A DNA stretch of 64,000 nucleotides. Source: Ectocarpus siliculosus (Eukaryota; Sar; Phaeophyceae; Ectocarpales; Ectocarpaceae). The notes under the pieces are model-generated. The model searched no databases. It was not told where the DNA came from and saw only the letters and a list, made by a program, of their open reading frames with translations. The stretch is from positions 2,113,556 through 2,177,555 of the forward strand of contig FN649738.1 of NCBI GenBank assembly GCA_000310025.1. The letters run 5' to 3'. Each line of letters opens with the position of its first letter. The stretch's first letter is position 1. Position numbers and translations under genes: made by a program. This document shows, piece by piece, positions 37,745 through 50,700 of this stretch.

Positions 37745-40700
37745 CTAGCCTCGGGGAGTCTGGAAGCCTTCAGGTCTGTCGTATTGGGTCTCCGATGTCC
37801 TGGGCCACGCCAGACACAGATTCATGAGAAATGGAGGGCGCAGCAAAATGTGGACGATTCTTAGCGCCACCACAGCTCGGCGATTGACTTGATTGGTTCA
37901 ATATTTCCCCGACCTGTACCTTTTCTTTCGGAGGTGTTTGAAAATCAATACAAAAGCAGCACGTGCGTCGTGAGGGCTACATCACAGACGATATTATGGA
38001 GGAGAGTTCGGATGTTTTTCTTTGTCTTCAACAAGACGCGGTACTCGCCTGAAGTTGTGGTAGTAGTCCACAGCGTACTCCGCGTCGTAGTACTTGGTCC
38101 AATCGCCCCAAGAAGTAGTGGACCCCGCCCCGCTTCCCTCCACCATGACGCCACCATAAGTTTGCTCTTCTCCATCCGTATAAGCGCCGTCTCCCTGAAG
38201 GGCTAGCATGGGTTCGCCGCTATAGAAATACGAGGAGTCTCCGGTCACCTGGTCAAGAGTGGTGCGCAGCGGAGTCACCAGAGCGCCGCACGTTTTGCGG
38301 AAGCATCAAAGAGAGGAGAAGAGAGGGAGGGGGGGGGCGTACTCATTGTTGCTTGCCTTAGTCATTTGACCATTGGCCACGCGTGGGAGGGGGGGGGGGG
38401 GGGAAAAAGGAGGAGGTCCAAAATGGTCCTTGGGAAAACTATCATCGTACGCCAAACAGTACGCAAGTTGCTGTGCTTCAAATCGAGATTGAATGCTTGG
38501 AGTTTGCCTCGGTTTCGTTTCATGTTGCAGTTTGAAGTTGGAAAAAAACGCACGAAGGCACGAAAATTGTCGAGGTACAGCAAGATATGCCGTTGAAGGT
38601 ACTTGGCTTGGTATGGAGCAGCTGGAGAAATGATCTTCCATACCCTGCCAATTTCTTGCCAGAGTTGAGAAGAGGAGACTTTGGGCAGCTTTCGTCGCGA
38701 CCAAAAGACTATAGGTACGCTCGCCCCCACCGGCAACGGGCGTTCAACGTCGACCCCCCACCTTCTCGAACGTTGGCTTCGCTAAATATTTGTCTATTCG
38801 TCACGTTGTGTCTCGTGGGAACGAACAGGCTCGCATGCTGGCTGATCAAGAGATCAGGAACGCGAAGCAACGCCATCAACTCACCCTCGCGCGTCGCCGG
38901 GCATTTGCGTCCTGCGAGAGGTACCAAGAGCATTGCTGGGCGTTCTGTGGTAACCTGTACTTCTATCCGGTACACAGTCACCACAAATCTCGCCTGGCTC
39001 ATGTCATTGCTCCAACTGGCGCTGCTGTCATTAGCAGCCTCTTCTGACGGCTCGACGTCGAAGAACGAGGTCTCCAGAGCCTGTGTCTCCAACCAGTCCC
39101 ATTCGGCAGGGGCCTGGTAGGACGATTCGCCTGGGGGAAATCACGGGCGAAACAAAAAGAGACAGAAATGACTTGAGTATTTCGACGCGAAGGCAGGAGT
39201 ACCGCCAGTAGTAGGAAAAGTACCATAAGAGGCGGAGAGATCGCACCCCCCCTAGACCGACTTTCAAAGATCGATTGCTCCACAACCAAGGGGGTTCAGA
39301 AAGAGCCCGATACGTCGACAACAAGCCTTCATGATATGTTTCCAAAAACACAATTTTTCGTTTTTGGAACAGTCTTGTTGATGGAGTAATCGAGCTTTCA
39401 AAATACGTCTAGGGGGGTGCCAAATCTCCGCCTCTTACAGTACGCAGGCGACAAACACCGGGTTTGTGTACCAGCTTGCTGGTTTATCTGGTGGCGCAAG
39501 AAGCAGCAGATACCACGTAATATATAAACGTAGGCGGTCACACGCCGCCGGAGTGTACTTCGACACTCCGAAAAGGCCAGACCAACAGTGAAGCAAACAA
39601 GCAGGTTCCGGGTACTCTTGTGGCTAAACGAGACTGCACGGTTTCACAATGTGCGGGCTTCGGAAAACGACTGCCAGAAAGGCGTGACTTGTCTCAGCTC
39701 CTTCGTCATTCTAGAAGTCCATCCAGGGAGTGTATGGCTATCTTTAGTACCCAGTTATCATGCTGTTGTAAATGCCACAAACACGCCTCGCAGTGTCTTT
39801 AGATAGATAGTGCAAGGTGTTTCCCCAGGACACGGGTTTGTTTGTTCTGAGCCTCAACCACGACCTCGCCGCTCATGGTGTTTATCGCACAAAACACAGT
39901 CAGTAAATGTATGCGCACTGACTGGGTCATTCTCTTTCAAGAGCACCGTTTTCCGATAGAACAACGTGCTGCAGCTGTATGAACGACGCACACGCAGGAT
40001 CTTTCAAACGGGAAAAAGGCGAACACTCGACGACGTTCCGAGCGTTTTCTCACCTGTGACAGCATTGTAGTACAGGTCTTCTCCGGGATAGGCACTCCCG
40101 TCAGCGCTGTCGCCACCAGCCTCCGCCGTGTACCTTGTCCAGTCTCCCCTCTCCTCCGCTGGCTCCCTCTCGGGCGCCACCCGGAGCTGCCATCCATTCT
40201 CGTCGTCCTGACGGAAAAAACAAAAGGAAGGTGCCCGACTGCGGTCAGCGGAAGATCCAAGCGATCGGCTAGCCCTGTTCCGTCCTAGAACGACCAACGA
40301 TACACACGCAAAGATTAGCCAAGTTTGAGCAACAGCACGGACGACGTCCGTAAGAATGCGCGATCATCGTCTTCTGATTTCCCGTGGCACGTGGCAGGTT
40401 TAAAGACGACAATGCAACATGCGATGCTCACCAGGGTAACGTCCTTCTGGTAACCTGTCGCGACGAAGCTTGCGTAAGCTACGACTACAGTCAGTGTCGA
40501 CAAACGCCATTTCCACCGACGGAACCTCGAAAAGAATAGATTGGGGTCAACTGGTTGTTTAACGTAGACACCACTGGTGCGAAAGAAGGGAGTACGGCCA
40601 ACCTGAGCATTACCACAACCCGCTCAGAAGGTTAGTCCCTGCTCGATCCATATCGGACGGCAAAGAAGATCGGAACTCCCTCGCCCCCTACTTCATATAC

Positions 40701-41723
40701 TTACATCTTCGGCGTTGTGTTCGAAAAATGCGAGGAAAGTACAACACAAGATCCACACACAAGCCTCCTTGCCTGTAGCACGTCGGTTGGCCAACAAGAC
40801 GGGAACTCCCCCTCTCCATAGTCGACCCTCTTTCCGTAGTAGTCGTAAAGAGCGCGGAACTCGTGATGGAGTCGTTTTCCTCCCCCATGCACCTTTTGCA
40901 CGTCGTCGACAGGTTCGCCGAAAAGCAGCAGAGAAACAATCAAGTATTTCGTATCGCTCTAATTCCTACTGGCTGGTAGATACTCTCGGCCACGCGACAC
41001 CCAAGGCATCAAAGAGACAACGAATATATAAGGTAGAGGACGAGGGAAGCAGCCGATATATGTTGCGAGGTCTTTTCAGGGGCTTGGGTATTGTTCAGAA
41101 GTAAAGGTGACTCGTGACTGAGGCCTCGCGGTTTGGTTTAGGCGCAGCGGTACACCTGCCGTTGACGCCAATCACAGCTCATACACGATGCTGTCAAACT
41201 TTCAATCCTTACGCTTGGTAGGTTTTTTTTAATTTCGCGCCCTCCAAATGACACGACTCCTTTGTGTCGGTAACACAAGGGTGAGCGGAGTTGCGGATGT
41301 GGAGGTCGACGCCCACCCGCACGCCGTGAAATTGGGCTCTTGATACGCCTGGAGATGTCATTCGGGGCTCTAAGATCGTATCGTAACACCAGATGTACAT
41401 GGATTCAACAAATCTTGTCATAATGCTGATTCTGATTCTGATTCACATTCAACGTTGAACATGTCTGCGTCAATCTACGCAGCGCCGACCCGGATCAGGC
41501 AACAGCATACACCCCCCCCGTGAAGTCGATAGGGCGGGGGGGGGGGATACATTGATGAACTGATGGTTGCTTGACCCACCTTGCGGTAACAAGCGGAGCA
41601 GAAGAATTCTCCACAGTCGGCGCACTCGCTGAAGGCCTCGAATAGGCAGCAATCTCCGCAGGATGGCCGAGGGAGAAGTTCCAAGAAGTCTTGCGGCCGC
41701 CTCCACCGTATCTCTCCAGAAAC
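37745..41723 (-). other. WW and B-box zinc-finger block of the giant gene
   Basis: The 41723 exon begins SGEIRWRRPQDF, the end of a WW domain, then carries a B-box-like finger C-x2-CC...ECADCGEFFCSACYRK that continues in the 40892 exon as VHGGGKRLHHEFRALYDYY. The 40207 exon has GDWTRYTAEAG and later DLYYNAVTG, joined to ESSYQAPAEW (39130 exon), a WW-like unit with an insert. VTGDSSYF begins the 38248 exon, which ends with DWTKYYDAEYAVDYYHNF; after a GC-AG intron the last exon gives RTSETQYDRPEGFQTPRG and stop. WW domains bind proline-rich ligands; the B-box binds zinc. Confidence 0.82.
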
Positions 41724-44700
41724 CTGGTCCCCGCCCCCCGCAATGGTTCCGAAGGACGTAAGGTTGTCGGAGTTAGTTTCGGAATATAAAAAGACAAATT
41801 TGACTTCATCGCATGCATAGGGAGCGGGGAGGAGGTTGCTTGGCTTGAACGAAGAGTTGTTGAGGCATTTGTGGAATCATGGGTTGCCAGGCTTGCACAT
41901 TAAACCACTGAAAGGCTGGGGGTGGTGGAGCGATACCTATGTTCGTGGGAACATGCCACCTCAGTCACGACCATGCTGGCACCATATTCTTGTACTCTCA
42001 TTTCTGTGCGGTTCATGCTTCTAGTCCTCCGGGCCTCTAGTCCAGAGGCTGTACGGCCGATCCTAACGCCCGCGTCTGCGTGTCCTGCAGGGTGACGAGC
42101 TACGGTAGAGGCGATGGATGGCACTACGAGATCCTGTCCTTTCGTACCGAAGGTTTGTGTGGTTTCTTACTTCTTTTTTCGAGAAAAATTGCAGCGGAAA
42201 CGGGCCATTTTTTCCTTGTTTATTGATGGGAGTCTGCGATCGAAAGGAGGACTGCATCAAACAAAAGCAGCCCGGCACGCGGTGTATCACCGTAGTCGAG
42301 GGGAACGCGAACCGGGGTGGGAAGGGGTTGGAGGAGCCCTACGATACTACATTTTTTTTTTTTTGTCTTCACTTCAAATCAGCGCTCACAGCACTACGTA
42401 GTGCCGTTTACTCCAACCCGTGGTCACACAGAAGAGCCCCTCTCTACCCTCCCCTCCTGCGGTACTTTGCCTTCGTTTTTTAATGCGAGAAGAGTTCAGC
42501 ACTCTCTTCCCTCTGTGTACACACGAACTAGCGCTATCCACTAGGCCAGGAGCGGAAGCGAGAGAAAAACTCACTTTGCAAGAAAAGCTCGCTTACGCCG
42601 GGATTCGAACCCCTGACCTGACCTCTAGAAGGTTTCGAGGATACCAACTAGACCACCGGGGCGACCGGCTACTACATGTCGGACGCTGGGTGTCCGCAGC
42701 AAACAAGGTTCCAACGATGATACGAAAGCAACGATTCGTGCAATTACCATCTTTTTGCCATTGATCACGAAACCAGAGCAGATCTTGTTTGATTTCAGCG
42801 AGGCTTCGTCCACAGGCCTTTTGGGATTCTTCTAGCATCTGCCTCTCNNNNNNNNNNNNNNNNNNNNNNNNNNNNNNNNNNNNNNNNNNNNNNNNNNNNN
42901 NNNNNNNNNNNNNNNNNNNNNNNNNNNNNNNNNNNNNNNNNNNNNNNNNNNNNNNNNNNNNNNNNNNNNNNNNNNNNNNNNNNNNNNNNNNNNNNNNNNN
43001 NNNNNNNNNNNNNNNNNNNNNNNNNNNNNNNNNNNNNNNNNNNNNNNNNNNNNNNNNNNNNNNNNNNNNNNNNNNNNNNNNNNNNNNNNNNNNNNNNNNN
43101 NNNNNNNNNNNNNNNNNNNNNNNNNNNNNNNNNNNNNNNNNNNNNNNNNNNNNNNNNNNNNNNNNNNNNNNNNNNNNNNNNNNNNNNNNNNNNNNNNNNN
43201 NNNNNNNNNNNNNNNNNNNNNNNNNNNNNNNNNNNNNNNNNNNNNNNNNNNNNNNNNNNNNNNNNNNNNNNNNNNNNNNNNNNNNNNNNNNNNNNNNNNN
43301 NNNNNNNNNNNNNNNNNNNNNNNNNNNNNNNNNNNNNNNNNNNNNNNNNNNNNNNNNNNNNNNNNNNNNNNNNNNNNNNNNNNNNNNNNNNNNNNNNNNN
43401 NNNNNNNNNNNNNNNNNNNNNNNNNNNNNNNNNNNNNNNNNNNNNNNNNNNNNNNNNNNNNNNNNNNNNNNNNNNNNNNCAACAGAGAGAGAGGGGTTAG
43501 GGTTGAACAGCATAGCTGATATTTTCTTACCTGTATTTGAGTCGCTGCCCAGTCCTCTAGCCTGGACATCGCCCGCACTTCGTCCTCGTGGTTCTTCTTG
43601 CGGGCCTCGGCCTCCACCCTTACCCTGTACCGCCGGTAGTACTGTTTTTTTTGTGAGCGTGACGTGATGCACCCCGGCGGAACGTGTTGTCGACAGGGTG
43701 CGGAGGGCGCACAGGGCGGGGGAGGAGGGAGGGGAGGGGAGCCATTTGGTGATTGTTTGCAGTGGCCCTTTGTCCGGTTGACCAAGCATGTCTTCAGGCC
43801 CGGGAGGGTGTCGGGGGGATGTACCAACGTGTTGGATGTACTCATGTGTTGCGCCTCTTGGCGCTGTGGCTAGAGACTAGCCAGGTATAGTCCCTCCAAC
43901 CTTCTTGTTTTCGTGTTCCGCTTCCAGTAGCAGGGGAAGGATTGGGTGACATCGAACGGGGGGGGATAAATCCCAAGCGTGGTCTTTTTCGAAGCGGTCC
44001 CTCGTCTCCCCACTACTATTGCTGGCATTACCGGTGCATATCAATCCGCAACAGGCTAAACACCAAGTGTGTCGCCTTGGTCCGCGGCTCTACTGTTGTT
44101 GTGGCAGGAATCTTCCACGATTGACCTCAACGTACCATACCGTCGTGTGGGAGGAGGAATTTGTGGCCTGCCAAAAGTTCTTGCTTGAAAAGGTTTCAAC
44201 ATACATGCAAAGATTCACGCTTCCATAGTACGCGCATATGCATCTCAGTGACAAACGCGGCTAAGAGCCTCGCGTCATTTGTCTTTTCAAAACAAAACAA
44301 CCGTTCGTTATTCACAGTTTTCCTATGTCTCATTCTTGATGTAAAAAATATAGCACTTTTTCCTTGGGTCCGGCATATCACAAAGAGATCATCGATACTC
44401 AGTAATCATACTTTGGCGGCCTCTTCTTGATACGCACCCATCCTCGACCACGCTAACGCATAAACACCATTGAAGCACCTGCTGTATTGTCTTAGCTCCG
44501 TTTTGCTCCCGGACCTGCCGAAGCTGCTTGTTCATGGCAAGCACTCCACACAACGCCTTGCTGGTGATCAAGCGCTGCCAGCACTGCAACCTCAGTGCTG
44601 CGCCTTTCTCCCTCTCCACCTGCGGTGCCCCCCGAGCCGGAGGAAGTACGCAACACAACAAAAACACGATAAGACAAACACGGGGAAGATACAGATAGCG

Positions 44701-47700
44701 CCCAAACCTACATTCAAGGGGTCTGGGACAAAGCGTTGGAGAGGTCACGGTTGGGTTGCCGAAGTGATTCCAACCCCCGCTTGTTTCAAGCGATTTCAAC
44801 GCAAAGGCTCCTTTTTCGGTTGAATGTGCGTGTGTCGTACACACTTGCACATCGCCGAACGGCAACCGGGGGGTTAGAGCCTTAGGTTTCGACTAAACTC
44901 CATCGCCATCATGAACAGGTTCTACGGAGTCGGTTTGAGAGCAGGTGATGGCAGGTTACAGGGGACCCAAGCAGAGAGACGGCGGGTTCAATCGCAAGCT
45001 TTTTCAGACAGGAAGGGCCCGTACACGTGTTTGTGTTGGCTACTTGACGTTGGCTGCTGCGGACAACAGCTACGAAAACGCATGATCTCACGCGTCGACC
45101 AACTCTTTATCGCTTGTTCATATGCTGGCATCCGAAGTTTCAACAAGAGCGCTTGTGCCCTTGAGAACGACGATCGCGGTCTATTGTTCGATGAGTTCAA
45201 CACCCTGTTTGATGTAGATCAAACAATCGGCGAGACGCTTTGTTCCCACATACTGTGAGCCAATTTTTAGTCCTAAGAAGGAAGCAAAACAAACCCAACA
45301 GTCTTGACAGACGAGAAGAAAATCAGAAACACACCTGCCGCTTCTCGCAGAGTATCACGTAGTGCACCCTTGCAATTACCCCGCGATAGTGCCGCTGGAT
45401 AGTAGTTGTGGAGGCGTGCCTGTGCGCCCGCTCTCTGCGCTTCTGCTCCAGGAGTTTTCTGGAGATATTCGGAGTCGTGTATTCAAGACACGCGCGAGAT
45501 AGCCAACCAAACGGAAAAGGTCGCGGAGCAAAACGATTCGAAGATGCGTCTTAGGGGAGGAGGAAGTGGGTTCTCTTCTATCTTCAGTAAATAGAAATGA
45601 TCCCGGTTGGTATGGCGACATTAGGCGACAAGATATCACAAGGAACAGAAGAAAGCGTCTTTGTTCTCAAACTTCGTCGTTTTGTCGATTACCGAGTTCA
45701 CTTTGTCTTCATCATCGTCAGCAACCACAGCAGAAACAACCCGATAGTGTGCTATGTACTCCCACGAGCTTCGTAGGGTCTCGCATTGTCACCGCCTGTG
45801 TTCGCACCCCCCGGCCTCTGCCATGACGAGCACAGTTTTCGGGGTGACACCCATCCACCCTTCATGGTGATCGCCGCACAACACATGAAGTTGAATCACG
45901 TGCTGAGTTGCCATCAAGGCCTACCGGAATTATTGGTGTAGGTCGACGAAAACTGGGGTGGTTGTTTGTGCCAGACCAGGTTGGTGGGGATGCGAGAGGT
46001 TAAGATCCCGGGTACTACGTTAGGGCCATGCACCACAAAGAACTTGCAAATCCCGCGCCAACCTTGTTACCATGCACTTCCCTCGACACACGCTACTGGT
46101 TTCTCCTTTTTTGGCTGCAAGGAACAGGTACCAGACAATTCGATGAGCTCGGATGCTCGGATGCGTACGCGCGGCGTGGTTGATGATTTGAGGTTACCAC
46201 GCCCCCTGTCCCTCCCTGCTCCCGCGCCACCTGCGACCCTTCCCCAGTCTCTTGAGGAGTTCCTCGACAGAAAAAACACCATCCGTCAAGCAAGCAAGGC
46301 TAAGGCTGCACCTCCGACGTACCCCACCGCAGCACATGGCGATTTTCTGGCTCACATGGAGATAACCAGGCGGATTTTGTAGTACACGATGTGGTCTCGT
46401 CATGCGGCCCCCCCTTTTGCGTGCGTCACCCACACGGACCCAGGGGGGGAGGGGTAGTCCCCACCCAAATCTTGGTGGATCTTCGCCCTCTCTACTAGTC
46501 TCCTGGGAGAAACTTCTATGCGCGCACCCGCGTACAACGAGACGCCCTGCTTCTTGCCGTGTTCCTTCCTCACCTACAGCGAGACACCCTCACGAACTTC
46601 TGTATGCACGTGGCGGCGGCCTTCTTCCTGGCCTTCTCGAGCCGCAGGAGGTGCTTCAGCCTCTCCAGCTCCTGTCTGGCGCGGTAGGACCGCCATCGCC
46701 GCTGCAGCACCCTCGTGCTCTTGTCTCGCTTTCTTCGGAGGCGCTCCGCTTGCTCGCGGAGCGTGGTACACTTTACCTTTGCCCTGCAGCATTTGTTTTT
46801 TAGGAGGACGCAAGTCGGGACTAACATGGTGCACTGTTTTATTTTTTCAAGCCTTTACGTGCGTCCTTCATTGTTTTTCTTATCGATGTCGTCGTGTCAG
46901 GAGGCGTCAAGAGAGGAGTAGGGGGGAGTGGTGGGTGCGACTGATGCGTCTGATCTACCTGCGAGAGACATGACGACGCTGCAAGCCGTTTCCTTCAGGG
47001 ACAAATCTCGTCCTTCCACCATCTCGCTTGACAGAGTACTGGAGCATGGTACTGCTGTACAGTAGTAAGGGGTTTCTTTTGTTCAGGGTCTTTTTTGTGA
47101 CAGAAAGAAAGCTGTGGAATTCCTTGTATCTCATGGTTGCTGTTGGCGGTGCAGAAGGGCGTGGCGACAACTCACCTTACACGCTCTCAAAGGGTTCGAA
47201 CGGCACTAAATGGTTCAAATCGTAAAAATGACGGGAGAGAGGGATGTGCGACTTTAGTGGACGAGGTTTGTGGATGTGCGACGAAGATTTTCGGACTCAA
47301 GCGAGCCAACGGGAGAGGGGGTATCATCAAGGGGTATCAGGAAACCGTACGTTTGGCGTCTGGGAGAACCCTAAGGTGACGTAGAAGTTGAGAAGTCCCC
47401 GGCAAGCTTAAGTCGAACCACATTTCAGGTTAGAAAACTATTCTCCGTCACGCGTGGGATGTTGGTACACACTGCGTCCGCGAAGAGAAGTCCAACTCAC
47501 GTTATCGTAGTTGGTAAATATAGTTGAACTTTCTTTGGCACTGCCATATCACCGTACCCTTCGTGCTACCTCAGCCAACGCTCGTTCGTCTTTTTGATTT
47601 CAGATTTTAGTTTGTCTGCCGATGCGGGCATGATCGTCGTTGGTTCAGTCCTGCAGTGCCACGTCCAGTATCACCGGCGGAGTAAAATATGTTTTCTTCC

Positions 47701-50700
47701 GTTCCGTGGTCGAGTTTTCTGTTCAAAGCTTGAACTATTTTGAGTTTCACTTCGCGAATACAGCATCCAAACAACTCGCGAGGAACCCCACCTCGTTGCT
47801 CTCCCTTCGCCAGCCTGCGATACGGCGCCACGATACTACGACAAACGATCAGCAAACAAGAGCAAAATACAACAATACAAGCAGACGACAGCGAAAAGTT
47901 CCTCACCTGTGCATCCTAAACCTCTGCTGAATCATGCGCGAAGCCGCCACCTCCCTCTTCCTCTGCTCCGCCCTCTCCACTCGTCGACGGCATGCCTTCC
48001 TCCTTCCTAGCACGCCCCGATATCTCCGCTGGATTGTGGTTGCTCGGCGTGCTCGCTCGCGCTCTTCCCTCTCTCTAAGAACAAGGTCGACAAGAAATTC
48101 TAGGCTAAGGTTCTGGGGGCAGCGCGAGGTGATCTTGGTACCCCAAACGAACTGTATTTTAGATTTCGGGCGGGGGGTGACTATATACAATATGTATGAG
48201 AATACACTCAGCCATGTTTATTTTTTAGGGACTCCGTGCGATTCCACCGCTGACGTGCCGTACCTCTTAGACGAGCTATATTTAAAACAGTCTTGTTTGG
48301 CGGGGCCCAATTGATTGAAAAACGACGGTGCACCTCGGAACCACCTTGGCATGCCGGTTGCGCATTTGGTCTGTGTCACGTGCACGTGAGAGTTTTGTTT
48401 TCGTGGAGCAAACATACTCGTGGCCCGACTGTGCACCGCCATGCGTGTTTTTTGTTCTTTGACGACGATCGTGTGTACCTTTGTTTCCTCTCTGTTGTGC
48501 GCCCGCTCTCTTTCTCTCTGGCTCTCTCTCTCTCTCTCTCGCATTTTCTTGCAAGCTTCCCAAAGGTATCTACACTTGAATACGCGTAGGTCGTCAGGAT
48601 AGGCTCTTGAAAACGGCAAGCCTAAAGTGTGACCCCGTTTCTTGCTAAACCAGACCAGAACGTGAGACCGAATCAGCGTACCCCGACCAATCAAGCTTCA
48701 TTTTCTGCAATCGACATTATTGGTGCAAAATGTGATGTTTAAGCGCCCACTGGCAGCACGCAATGATTCAAGCCCACGTATTTGTGCTTTTGGGGAACAG
48801 TGATGCTACACCCACCTTCTAAGACGACTCGCGCACATCCTTGCAATAGCTTTTCTCCAGAGTTTCTGCAACACTATAGCGGCGCTAGCTTCGCGGTTCT
48901 TGAGCAACCGTAGCGCCTTGACACGAGAACAAGTACATAGTATCCCGGAAGCAGGATGGAGTCAAAAGTACACATACAACACTCGGAGCGCAATAAGGGG
49001 ACAGTGTTCGTTTGAGAAACACCCACCAACGATCGCGCGGGGTATCAGCAAGAATTGCTCTGCCATTTCTTTGTGGTCGATTCAGCTACGCTGGTATATC
49101 ACGTTCTGTAAGGAGGTCTGAGGAGGTTGGCTGTGTGCGCTCCTTTCGACTCAAGAGTTTGTTGGGCATAGGGAATGTGTGCAACCCAAACGTGCGTGGT
49201 CGAAGTATCTCTTTCTTTGTTCAGGGTCCAACTCTACTCAATGCTGCCATCGGTACCTGCAGCTTGGCCTTGCCCTGCTTTCTGCGCAGCGCTCTGGTGA
49301 CCATGCGTGCAGCCTTTTCTTCTTGTGCACGGACCCGTCGGGCCCTCACCTCCTTCCTCGCCTTCATCGTCCTGAACATCGTACGGGGAAGGGGCCGTTC
49401 TAGAGATTAGTTCTGGACATGTCACTAGCATTGATATTGTTGTTTCTTGCCCCTTCGTAGTAGGCACCCTGCCCTACCATCCATGTTCACTTTTGCATCC
49501 TATCAGAGGCGCGGGCGCGCTCGCTATTCCCGCCGTGTCTTGAGGGGGCCGAAAATTCATTTGATTACCTGTAGTCCTTGCGTATAGGGCTCAATTCCGT
49601 GCGTCATCGTGCGAGAAACGAATGCAACCTACTGAACGAGGCACCCACACACAAGCCTGTCGAGCTCTGCGCTGTACTCTTGGCTCTTTCTTCTTTTAAT
49701 GTCCCCCATTCTCGAAATTGGTGTGGAGTTGTTGCAATGGTCAATTTACGAGAGCCAGAAAAGACAGTTCCCAACGCAGGTTATCGATTCAGCCAACCTC
49801 TCTTTTTTCAGAAAATACAACACTGAAGGAGGCAAAGCTCAAGGTCGATTCTATTCTAAACATGTCGCAAATTATGAGAACGACCTTGACGGTTTACCGA
49901 TTGTGCAGACGACCTTTCTCTACCACTTGCAGTTCTACCGTACCCAGCAACTACGAACCCCGCCGCCAGATCGGACATCATGGCCAGAATGTCACGATGC
50001 GATAACGCCACGATGTCACAAATCGAAAGCCAATTCCTGTCTTGCCTGAAACAACCTTGTATCTTCCTAGCCCCCATGTGCAGCGAGGCGTACTCCTTTA
50101 TCGCGATTCGCTCCCTCATCTTGGGTAGGGGAGACAATCCGAAGAACTTGTCTCCGACCTGTCAAACATAAGAAGACGTGAGTCATGAAAGTGTTTGATA
50201 AAAGCTCCTTTTTTCGTTGAACCGACGTAATCCGAAGCGTTTCCGCCCACGTCTTCTTCAAGTCGCATCAAGTATTTGTTGCCGTCGAGGTACGATTCAC
50301 ACCAACAACCACTTTGACAAAACCAAAAGGTTCTCTTGATGGGTACAACTTTTGTCCTAAACAGTAGGATGATAGTACTTTAACAACGTTCGCATGTCCC
50401 CCCGACGTGGATTCCGGCGCTCTAAAATCAAGTAGTTCGCTACGTACGTTACCAAAAGCACCGAGAAAACAAAGTACCAGCGTGTCTGACCCGCCTCACC
50501 CCTCCAGCATCGTCGATGCGCGCCTCCCTGCCCCCATATCACAGCCTGTTAATACTCGCCCATGAATGCCTCCTCAATGGGGTTTCTTGTAGAATCAAAT
50601 GAAGATGCGTAATGCATGTTTTCGGTTTGAATTGCCGACGGAGAAGTGGCGCACACTAATATTTAGCGGTGCTCGTACTAAGGGGTATAAAGAAGTCTGT

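Noticed and set aside
42593-43845. Long minus-strand frames of 337-398 codons
   Set aside because: Most of their length is the N gap 42848-43479, so the open frame is meaningless; only the flanking pieces were used as exons.
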